Source: UBA685 sp049890215 (lineage in GTDB: Bacteria > Pseudomonadota > Alphaproteobacteria > Puniceispirillales > Puniceispirillaceae). Taken from it: DNA of 64,000 nucleotides. The stretch covers positions 80,002-144,001 of the forward strand of contig JBMHBX010000049.1 in assembly GCA_049890215.1 (NCBI GenBank), in the 5' to 3' direction. Shown in pieces: positions 17,669-25,156 of the stretch. The translations under genes were made by a program, and so were the position numbers. The notes beneath the pieces are model-generated. The model did no database searches, was not told where the DNA came from, and worked only from the letters and a program-made list of their open reading frames with translations. Positions within the stretch are counted from its first letter, which is position 1, and every line of letters begins with the position of its first letter.

Positions 17669-18781
17669 TTAAATCTCAAAAGGAATATCGCAAACAACGC
17701 CCTTATGAGTGCCCACAGTTGAGGTAATGGTCAATTCCTGACCTGTCTGTGCGACCTCAGTGTTTAACATGGCAAAGGCGATATTTTGATTCATATCAGG
17801 CGAAAAAGCAGCTGAGGTTACAAACCCGACATTGTGACCAGACTCTTCGATTTGCCACGGCATTGTCAATGGTTTGACTTTTGCGCCGTCCATTTTCAAT
17901 CCCCTGATGCGTCTTTTCAGGCCAGCATCACGTTGACGCAGTAACGCCTCTTTGCCGATATAGCTGTGGTCGTTATCAAGACTGCAATATTTCTCCAGCC
18001 CCATTTCCAAAGGGGTTTCACCGCGTGTCATATCATTCCCATATGAGAACAGACCACCTTCGATACGCTCAATCAGATTCGGGCAGCCAGCGCGCAGGTT
18101 AAAAGCCTCACCTTTTGCTGTAATCGCATCCCACAAATCATTACCAAGAGCGCTGTCTGGCAAGTAAATTTCAAATCCACCCTGCTTTGACCAGCCTGAG
18201 CGTGCTATGGCCATTGTCAAGCCCTTAAACTCAAACCACTTAAAGCGGAAGAACTTTATGCTTCTGACCTCTTCACCAAAGACTTTTGCTAACAAATCTT
18301 CTGCCATTGGGCCTTGGATGGCCAGAGGCGATACATCTGGTTCTGTCACCTCTACATTCAGGCCCAACCCTTCTGCCAGACCTGCGGCCCATAGTAATAA
18401 GTCGGAATCTGCAATTGAAAACCAAAATGTGTCTGGCGCAATACAAAGAGCAACAGGATCATTTAGCATACCACCCTTGCCGTCAACCACAGGCGTGTAA
18501 TAACAACGTCCCGGCTCAGCGTTTGACAGATCACGTGCGCTTATCATAACCGCTAATTTATGAGCATCCGGGCCTTTCAACTGAACCTGGCGTTCAACTG
18601 CAACATCCCAGATTTGTGCATATTTCTTCAGGTGATGATAATCATCTTCAAGTGACGAAAACACAGATGGTAACAGCATGTGGTTATAAACAGTATAACC
18701 GGACACGCCTGATTGTGCGACACGCTCTGAAAAAGGTGTGGGGCGCAAACGGCGTGACGGAAAAATGGGGGCTCCTGACAT
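17669..18781 (-). CDS. dmdA: Dimethylsulfoniopropionate (DMSP) demethylase
   Basis: A 370-residue GcvT-fold, tetrahydrofolate-dependent enzyme that moves a methyl group from DMSP to THF, leaving methylmercaptopropionate. The call rests on segments matching DmdA rather than glycine-cleavage T protein, recognised from memory of the Pelagibacter enzyme: YTVYNHMLLP (29-38), WDVAVERQV, RCYYTPVVD, ARSGWSKQGG (193-202) and GCPNLIERIE (232-241). A Shine-Dalgarno sequence (AGAGGAG) lies 7 bases before the ATG. It is divergent from metY and stands 4.7 kb from dmdB on the same side of the module. No glycine-cleavage genes (gcvH, gcvP) are nearby, which argues against GcvT. Confidence 0.92.
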   Translation of the reverse strand: MSGAPIFPSRRLRPTPFSERVAQSGVSGYTVYNHMLLPSVFSSLEDDYHHLKKYAQIWDVAVERQVQLKGPDAHKLAVMISARDLSNAEPGRCYYTPVVDGKGGMLNDPVALCIAPDTFWFSIADSDLLLWAAGLAEGLGLNVEVTEPDVSPLAIQGPMAEDLLAKVFGEEVRSIKFFRFKWFEFKGLTMAIARSGWSKQGGFEIYLPDSALGNDLWDAITAKGEAFNLRAGCPNLIERIEGGLFSYGNDMTRGETPLEMGLEKYCSLDNDHSYIGKEALLRQRDAGLKRRIRGLKMDGAKVKPLTMPWQIEESGHNVGFVTSAAFSPDMNQNIAFAMLNTEVAQTGQELTITSTVGTHKGVVCDIPFEI

Positions 18782-19014
18782 GGCTAAACTCCTCTGACGA
18801 AACTATCTGATATGCACAAATAAGCCTGTTATAGCGACATGCCGTTTTCTATTTGAAAAAGCAAGTCAATCAATAAAAATAATTATACAATAGAGAAAAT
18901 TTAATCAGATTTAGACTTGGCACCCAAAGCGCCAAAGAGTACATCTAACAAACAGGTTGTTATCTCAGCCAACCAGTCCCAGAGACAAAGGTAAAGCAAA
19001 GGTTTCAAAGCTTC
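18782..19014. promoter_or_regulatory. Divergent control region dmdA | metY, with two small hairpins in the metY leader
   Basis: These 233 bp separate the divergent starts of dmdA and metY, so a shared regulator could act here. Two inverted repeats lie just before metY: TTGGC/GCCAA (18917-18921 and 18931-18935, 9-base loop) and GGTTG/CAACC (18955-18959 and 18970-18974, 10-base loop). metY has only a weak ribosome-binding site (AAAGG about 10 bases before the ATG). Marine alphaproteobacterial metY genes often carry SAM-responsive leaders, but I cannot match this one to a known class. Confidence 0.35.
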
Positions 19015-20310
19015 ATGTCAGGTTCTTACAAATTCGATACGCTCACACTTCATGCAGGACAGATTGCCGATAAATCCACAGGCGCACGCGCTGTGCCAAT
19101 TTATCAGACAACGTCTTATGTGTTCCAAGATACAGAACATGCCTCTTCGCTATTTAATATGGAAGTCGGTGGTCATATTTATTCCCGTCTAACCAATCCG
19201 ACTATTGCCACCTTAGAGCAGCGTGTTGCCGCTCTTGAAGGCGGAGTTGCTTGTGTGGCTGTCTCTTCAGGTATGGCGGCTTTGTTTTTGACTGTGTTAT
19301 CTCTGGCAAGTCAGGGAGACCATATTGTTGCATCTTCGCAGATGTATGGGGCAAGCATTAACCTTTTTCAGCATACGCTGCCACGATATGGCATTAATAC
19401 CACCTTTGTTGCGCCAAATGATTTGGCAGCCATTGAGGCAGCCATTCAACCAAATACAAAAATGGTTTTTGGCGAGGTTATTGGTAACCCCGGCCTTGAT
19501 GTGATGGATGTGCCTGCCGTTGCAGAGATTACAAGCAAAGCAGGTGTGCCATTGGTCATTGATGGCACCTTTAACACACCTTATTTATTCCGTCCGATAG
19601 AGCATGGCGCCAATATTGTTATTCAATCCCTGACAAAATGGATGGGGGGTCATGGTGTCGCTATGGGCGGCGCGGTGATAGATGGCGGTAATTTTGACTG
19701 GGGCCAAAATGACAGATTCCCAACTTTGACAGAGCCGCATTATGCATTTCAAGGCGTAAATTTATGGGAAGAATTCGGCCCGTCTGCGTTCAGTGCCAGA
19801 GTAAGATCTGAGGGTATGTATAATATTGGCCCGTCACTCAGCCCGACAAATGCGTTCCATCTCCTGCAAGGGTTGGAGACATTGAATTTGCGCATGGACA
19901 GACATATTGCGAACACATCATCTTTATTGGCGTTTTTGACAGAACATGAGCAAATTGCATGGGTAAAACATCCCTCTTTGCCAGATCACCGCGATCATGA
20001 AATCGCAAAACGCCTTATGCCGAAAGGTGTGGGATCTATTATCTCATGTGGCATTAAGGGTGGACGTGAAGCAGGAAGAGCCTTTATTGAAAATGTCCAG
20101 CTCGCCTCACATCTTGCGAATGTAGGTGATGCAAAAACATTGGTTATTCATCCCGGCAGCACAACACATTCTCATTTGACCCCGGATGCGATGATCGCCG
20201 CAGGGCTGACTGATGATATGATACGTATTTCAGTGGGCCTTGAAGATAGCAGCGATATCATTGCAGATTTCAAACAAGCCTTACGCGCTGCCAAAAAAGC
20301 GTCTGAATAG
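19015..20310 (+). CDS. metY: O-acetylhomoserine aminocarboxypropyltransferase (O-acetylhomoserine sulfhydrylase)
   Basis: A 431-residue gamma-family PLP enzyme of the MetY type. It joins O-acetylhomoserine with sulfide to give homocysteine, or with methanethiol to give methionine. The PLP lysine is K208 in SLTKWMGGHGVAMGG. The N-terminus (FDTLTLHAGQ, ARAVPIYQTTSYVF) and the C-terminal HPGSTTHS segment are diagnostic. Its length (about 430) separates it from the 390-residue MetC at 10.3 kb. It heads a rightward run of genes (metY, hydrolase, dehydrogenase/hydratase, dmdB) and is divergent from dmdA. Both products of the module, methanethiol and reduced sulfur, could enter methionine here. Confidence 0.92.
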   Translation: MSGSYKFDTLTLHAGQIADKSTGARAVPIYQTTSYVFQDTEHASSLFNMEVGGHIYSRLTNPTIATLEQRVAALEGGVACVAVSSGMAALFLTVLSLASQGDHIVASSQMYGASINLFQHTLPRYGINTTFVAPNDLAAIEAAIQPNTKMVFGEVIGNPGLDVMDVPAVAEITSKAGVPLVIDGTFNTPYLFRPIEHGANIVIQSLTKWMGGHGVAMGGAVIDGGNFDWGQNDRFPTLTEPHYAFQGVNLWEEFGPSAFSARVRSEGMYNIGPSLSPTNAFHLLQGLETLNLRMDRHIANTSSLLAFLTEHEQIAWVKHPSLPDHRDHEIAKRLMPKGVGSIISCGIKGGREAGRAFIENVQLASHLANVGDAKTLVIHPGSTTHSHLTPDAMIAAGLTDDMIRISVGLEDSSDIIADFKQALRAAKKASE

Positions 20311-20320
20311 AGGTGATATC

Positions 20321-21112
20321 ATGCGCATTACTGTAAATGGGGATAACATTTTCATTTCCACCGGTGGCCGGGACTTTGACAGTAACGGGCCTGTGTTGCT
20401 GTTTATCCATGGCAGTGGCCAGTCACATCTGACCTTTTTGCAACAAGGGCGTTTTTTTGCCAATCGTGGCTGGCAGGTTTTGAATGCGGATATGCCTGCG
20501 CATGGTCATTCTGGCGGCAAACCACTGAATAATATCGAACAAATGGCAGAATGGTATCATTCATTGCTAAAGAGCGTGGATGTTCAAAAAGTGCAGGTCA
20601 TTGGCCATTCTCAAGGTTGTCTGGTCGGGTTGGAACTTGCCAGAAAATATCCTGAAATGGTCTCAAAACTTTGCCTGATTGCAGGGGCGATGGCCATCCC
20701 TGTAAATGATGCTTTGCTGGATATGGCAGAGAATAACCAGACAGCTGCCTATCAGGCGATGGTGAATTGGGCGCATGGGGCTGACAGCCATTTATATGAC
20801 CATAGCTGGCCCGGCCATGCCCATATTGAATTTGGCACAAAAGTCATGAGCGGCAATGATGACAATGCATTATATGCTGATCTGAGCGCCTGTAACAATT
20901 ATCAGGGCGGGGCTGTGGCAGCCGGGTCTGTGCAATGTCCAACCCTAGCCATTCTGGCTGAACAAGATAGGATGACTCCTGTCAAATCTGGCTTAAAAAT
21001 GGTAGATTCTATCACCAATTGTGATGTGCATGTTATCGCAAAAGCAGGCCATTTTTTGCCATCAGAACGACCATTTGACGTCAATCAGAAATTACGCCGC
21101 TTTCTGTCATAA
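20321..21112 (+). CDS. Alpha/beta-fold hydrolase of unknown substrate
   Basis: A 263-residue hydrolase with a complete catalytic triad: nucleophile elbow GHSQG, acid in AEQDRMTP and histidine in KAGHFLP. The oxyanion segment LFIHGSGQSH precedes it. The ATG at 20321 is chosen because AGAGGTG stands 5 bases upstream and the alternative upstream start would overlap metY by 71 bp. There is no signal peptide, so it is cytoplasmic. It lies 10 bp after metY and 21 bp before the fused beta-oxidation gene, hence in the same operon. A thioesterase or ester hydrolase acting on a pathway intermediate is possible, but I cannot assign it. Confidence 0.8.
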   Translation: MRITVNGDNIFISTGGRDFDSNGPVLLFIHGSGQSHLTFLQQGRFFANRGWQVLNADMPAHGHSGGKPLNNIEQMAEWYHSLLKSVDVQKVQVIGHSQGCLVGLELARKYPEMVSKLCLIAGAMAIPVNDALLDMAENNQTAAYQAMVNWAHGADSHLYDHSWPGHAHIEFGTKVMSGNDDNALYADLSACNNYQGGAVAAGSVQCPTLAILAEQDRMTPVKSGLKMVDSITNCDVHVIAKAGHFLPSERPFDVNQKLRRFLS

Positions 21113-21133
21113 GAGCATTGAGAAGAGTACATA

Positions 21134-23500
21134 ATGTCTAAAGAATTGCAAAAAATTGCCGTTATTGGTTCTGGCACAATGGGCAGCGCTATCGCCGGCC
21201 AAATAGCGAATGCGGGAATGAATGTGTTATTGCTTGATCTGCCCTCAGATGGTGACAATGTAAATCAGGTCGCACAGTCAGCCATTGACCGTCTGCTAAA
21301 ATCTGATCCCCCTGCCCTTATGCATAAAAAGCGCAGCGCCCTTATTTCGGTTGGCAATATCAGAGATGATTTTGAAACATTAGCGGATTATGATTGGATC
21401 ATTGAGGCTGTGGTTGAGCGCCTTGATATCAAAAAAGATCTTTACCAGCGCCTGAATGAGACAACAAAATCAGATTGTATCATTACATCCAATACATCGA
21501 CCATACCCATTAAATTGCTTGTTGAAGACATGCCTGCATCTTTTCAACAGCGTTTTGCCATCACGCATTATTTCAATCCTGTTCGCTATATGCGCCTGCT
21601 TGAACTTGTAAGAGGCGATCATACAAGTGATGAGGTCATTGATTTGCTTGCAGATTTTAATGATCGCATTTTGGGCAAAGGCGTTGTTGCCTGTAATGAT
21701 ACCCCCGGCTTTCTTGGCAATCGCGTGGGTGTTTATGCCTTGCAGGTTGGCTTGAATGAAGCTGCCAGGCATAATCTGTCTGTCGAAGATGCAGATGCGT
21801 TAATGGGACGTCCTATGGGCATTCCTAAAACGGGTGTTTTTGGTCTCTATGACCTTATTGGCATTGATTTGATGGCTGATGTTGTTGATACACTTGCAAC
21901 CATCCTGCCAGAAAATGATGCGTTCCATGCAGTGGGACAACAGCATAACCCGGTGCAGCCACTGATCAAAAAGATGATTGCAGATGGTTATACAGGTGAT
22001 AAAGGATTAGGCGGCTTTTACCGCCTTGATGAGGCTGAAACCGAATGGGCAGTCTCACTGGCAGATGGCACATTATCACTTCGCAAAACAAATCTGTGCC
22101 GCAAAGCAGCCCTTGCAGCTGAGATGCAGGCTCGTAATCTAGACCCGTTACCAATGCTGATATCACGAGATGACGATACATCAGAAGAAGAGCATGCGCA
22201 GACAAATTTCATCAGAAGCGCGCTTGCCCATATCTTGCAATATGCGGCGTCTTTGATACCTGATGTCACACAAACACCGCAGCAAATTGATGATGCGATG
22301 AAGCTTGGGTTCAATTGGATAAAAGGTCCTTTTGAGATGATGGACGCCCTTGGCCATGAGGCGGTGCGTGAGCTGATAGAAGAAGCTGGCCTTTCTGTGC
22401 CACCATCATTATCAGGAGATGAGGCCTTTTACAGGGCAGAAAATGATGTTTTGCTTGTCGCGCAATTTAGCAAAGAGGCAAGCCGTGTTGATGATGCGCC
22501 TGTGCAATTGCCAGATGGCACCATGCGCTTTCATATGATGCGCCAATGTTTGACACCCATATGCCAGAATGAATCAGCAAGCTTGTTTGCGATTGGCGAT
22601 GATTTACGCCTGATTGAATTTCATTCAAAGGCAAATGCGCTGACTGATCAGTCTATGAAAATTGTCAAAGAAGCAGCAGATGATCATGGCCGCGGCATAA
22701 TTGTTCATAATGATGCGCAGCATTTTTCCGCAGGTGTTGATTTGAACGCGTTCAGAGCCCTTATTGACGCCGAAAATTGGTCTGGCATAGATGCCTTTCT
22801 TGATCGCTTTCAGCAGGCAGTAAAAGCGCTTAAATATACGAATGTGCCTGTGATAGGCGCCCCATCCGGCCTTGCAATTGGTGGCGGTTTCGAGGTGCTT
22901 GCCCATTGTGATAAAATCATTGCCCATGCCAATAGTGTGCTTGGCCTTGTTGAATCCGGCGTTGGGGTCGTGCCGGCTGGCGGCGGTGTCAAGGAAAGCT
23001 ATTGGCGTTGGTATCAGGCAACAAATGACTGGCGCAAAGCTGCCTGGCAGACATGGATGCAGATTGGATATGGCCTGACAGGAACGTCACCAGAAACATC
23101 TGCACGCTATCATTATTATCGTGACGGACATGATGATATGGTCATGAACAGAGATAAGCTAATCATGCAGGCCATGACAGGCATTGAGGCAATGATATCA
23201 GATGGCTACATGCCTCCTGCAGCACCAAAATTCACTCTTGCACCTTATGAGCTAAGGCATGAAATGGCTGATTTCATGGATAAGGGAATTGCCGATGGTC
23301 TGTTCTTTGCCCATGATAAGGTTGTGGCAATGCAAATCGCCACTATCGTCACAGCTGATGAGCATGAAGATGTTATTGAGGTAGGAGAAGATGACCTTTA
23401 TGCGCGAGAGAGACGCGCTTTTATCAATCTTGCCAAAACAACATCTACAAAAGAGCGTATTGTGACAATGCTTGATAAAGGTGCGCCGGTAAGAAACTAA
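21134..23500 (+). CDS. FadN-type fused 3-hydroxyacyl-CoA dehydrogenase / enoyl-CoA hydratase
   Basis: A 788-residue two-part enzyme. The N-terminal half is a 3-hydroxyacyl-CoA dehydrogenase with a Rossmann motif (VIGSGTMGSAIAG, glycines at 12, 14, 17) and ITHYFNPVRYMRLLELV holding the catalytic His. The C-terminal half is a crotonase with FSAGVDL (oxyanion hole) and both catalytic glutamates, E587 (GGGFEVL) and E607 (VESGVGVVPAGGG), 20 residues apart as in classical hydratases. The domain order and length match Bacillus FadN (YusL), the reverse of E. coli FadB. It lies between metY and dmdB in a DMSP gene set that has no separate dmdD. The crotonase part could hydrate methylthioacryloyl-CoA, or the enzyme may serve general fatty-acid oxidation. 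Confidence 0.88.
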   Translation: MSKELQKIAVIGSGTMGSAIAGQIANAGMNVLLLDLPSDGDNVNQVAQSAIDRLLKSDPPALMHKKRSALISVGNIRDDFETLADYDWIIEAVVERLDIKKDLYQRLNETTKSDCIITSNTSTIPIKLLVEDMPASFQQRFAITHYFNPVRYMRLLELVRGDHTSDEVIDLLADFNDRILGKGVVACNDTPGFLGNRVGVYALQVGLNEAARHNLSVEDADALMGRPMGIPKTGVFGLYDLIGIDLMADVVDTLATILPENDAFHAVGQQHNPVQPLIKKMIADGYTGDKGLGGFYRLDEAETEWAVSLADGTLSLRKTNLCRKAALAAEMQARNLDPLPMLISRDDDTSEEEHAQTNFIRSALAHILQYAASLIPDVTQTPQQIDDAMKLGFNWIKGPFEMMDALGHEAVRELIEEAGLSVPPSLSGDEAFYRAENDVLLVAQFSKEASRVDDAPVQLPDGTMRFHMMRQCLTPICQNESASLFAIGDDLRLIEFHSKANALTDQSMKIVKEAADDHGRGIIVHNDAQHFSAGVDLNAFRALIDAENWSGIDAFLDRFQQAVKALKYTNVPVIGAPSGLAIGGGFEVLAHCDKIIAHANSVLGLVESGVGVVPAGGGVKESYWRWYQATNDWRKAAWQTWMQIGYGLTGTSPETSARYHYYRDGHDDMVMNRDKLIMQAMTGIEAMISDGYMPPAAPKFTLAPYELRHEMADFMDKGIADGLFFAHDKVVAMQIATIVTADEHEDVIEVGEDDLYARERRAFINLAKTTSTKERIVTMLDKGAPVRN

Positions 23501-23527
23501 CCTTGATTTGTGAAAGAGGCGGTTATT

Positions 23528-25156
23528 ATGACGTTTTCTTATACTCCTGATAAATTTGACCAATTTGAAAAGCAATCGTCAAATTACGTGCCTTTGACGC
23601 CTTTGTCATTTTTGCCCCGCACAGCGTTAATGTTTGGTGACAAACCATCTGTGATATATGGAAATCGTCAGTTTTCATGGTCTCAGACTTATGAGAGATG
23701 CAAACGACTAGCCAGTGCTCTGGTCTTAGCAGGGTTGCAAAAACATGACACGGTCGCGGTGATGGCTGCGAACACACCTGAATTGGTCGAATGCCATTTT
23801 GGCGTTCCTATGGCGGGCGGCGTTCTTAACACAATCAATATCCGTCTTGATGCCAGCACCATCGCTTATATCCTCAATCACGGAGAAGCGCGTTTTCTGA
23901 TAACAGATACCGGCTTTTCAGAGACTATTAAACAAGCGCTAAAAGAAATTGGCCGTGATGATATTACTGTGATTGATATCATTGATACACAGGCAGACAC
24001 GAATGGTGAAATGCTTGGCAGGCGTGATTATGAGGCCTTTTTAGAGACCGGGGACCCGGATTTTGCATGGCAAATGCCGCAGGATGAATGGGACCCTATC
24101 ACATTAAATTACACATCTGGCACAAGCGGCAAGCCGAAAGGTGTGGTTTATCATCACCGGGGCTCTTATCTGATGTCTATGGGGACAGTCACAGACTGGG
24201 ATTTGCCGCGCCATCCTTCTTATCTTTATACAGTGCCAATGTTCCATTGTAACGGGTGGGGCCATGCCTGGACGATGACAGCGCTTGCCGGCACGATAAT
24301 CTGTGTACGGGCTATCACCGCTGAGGCGATTTATGACCTTGTTCATCGACATAATATCACGCATTTTGGCGGTGCGCCTATTGTGCTTGGCATGATTGTA
24401 AATGCTGATGATTCTGTGCGCAAACCCCTGCCCCACCAAGTGCAGGTCATGACAGCCGGCGCCCCGCCTCCTGCAGCTATATTAGAAGCTGTCGAAGCTT
24501 TAGGGTTTAATGTCACCCAGGTATATGGTCTGACAGAAACCTATGGCCATACGATCATGTGTAGTTGGAACGCTGATTGGGATGATCTTGATTTTGCAAC
24601 CAAGGCAGACTTAAAAGCCCGTCAGGGCGCTGCCATGGTCCATACTGACAGTCTGCGCATTGTCAGCCTTGAAACAGGCAAAGATGTGCCTGCTGATGGT
24701 CAAACGATGGGCGAGATCTGGATAAGAGGCAATACCATCATGAAAGGCTATCTCAAAGATGAAGAGGCAACCAAAGCTACTTTATCTGAAGGTTGGCTTC
24801 GCTCTGGTGATTTGGGTGTGATGCATGAAGGCGGCTATATGGAAGTTAAAGACAGGCTGAAAGATATCATTATTTCAGGTGGCGAGAATATATCGTCTGT
24901 TGAGATTGAATCTGTCTTACACCGCCACCCTGCGGTCGCGCTTGCTGCTGTGGTTGCCAAAAAAGATGACAAATGGGGTGAAGTGCCTTGTGCCTTTATT
25001 GAGCTGAAAGATGGCGCAACTGCGACTGAAGACGAAATTATCGCCTTTGCACGCGAGCATTTAGCAGGCTTTAAGCGCCCGAAACATGTTATTTTCGGCA
25101 CATTGCCAAAAACGGCAACTGGCAAAATTCAGAAATTTGAATTGCGCACGCGCTAA
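23528..25156 (+). CDS. dmdB: 3-methylmercaptopropionyl-CoA ligase
   Basis: A 542-residue AMP-forming acyl-CoA ligase. Motifs: phosphate loop YTSGTSGKPKGV, PMFHCNGWGHAW with H240 and W244, AGAPPPAAIL, YGLTETYGH, RSGDLGVMHEGGY and the C-terminal catalytic lysine in TATGKIQK. HCNGW with the His-to-Trp spacing of four and the AGAPPP loop are features reported for DmdB and close medium-chain relatives. It would convert methylmercaptopropionate to its CoA thioester. A GTG at 23510 is in frame, but ATG 23528 has AGAGG upstream and gives the usual length. Its stop overlaps that of the convergent dmdC by 4 bp. Related short/medium-chain ligases look alike, so context carries part of this call. Confidence 0.78.
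   Translation: MTFSYTPDKFDQFEKQSSNYVPLTPLSFLPRTALMFGDKPSVIYGNRQFSWSQTYERCKRLASALVLAGLQKHDTVAVMAANTPELVECHFGVPMAGGVLNTINIRLDASTIAYILNHGEARFLITDTGFSETIKQALKEIGRDDITVIDIIDTQADTNGEMLGRRDYEAFLETGDPDFAWQMPQDEWDPITLNYTSGTSGKPKGVVYHHRGSYLMSMGTVTDWDLPRHPSYLYTVPMFHCNGWGHAWTMTALAGTIICVRAITAEAIYDLVHRHNITHFGGAPIVLGMIVNADDSVRKPLPHQVQVMTAGAPPPAAILEAVEALGFNVTQVYGLTETYGHTIMCSWNADWDDLDFATKADLKARQGAAMVHTDSLRIVSLETGKDVPADGQTMGEIWIRGNTIMKGYLKDEEATKATLSEGWLRSGDLGVMHEGGYMEVKDRLKDIIISGGENISSVEIESVLHRHPAVALAAVVAKKDDKWGEVPCAFIELKDGATATEDEIIAFAREHLAGFKRPKHVIFGTLPKTATGKIQKFELRTR

Noticed and set aside
17669..18781. Glycine-cleavage T protein (GcvT)
   Set aside because: Same fold, but the conserved segments are those of DmdA, and no gcvH or gcvP is nearby.
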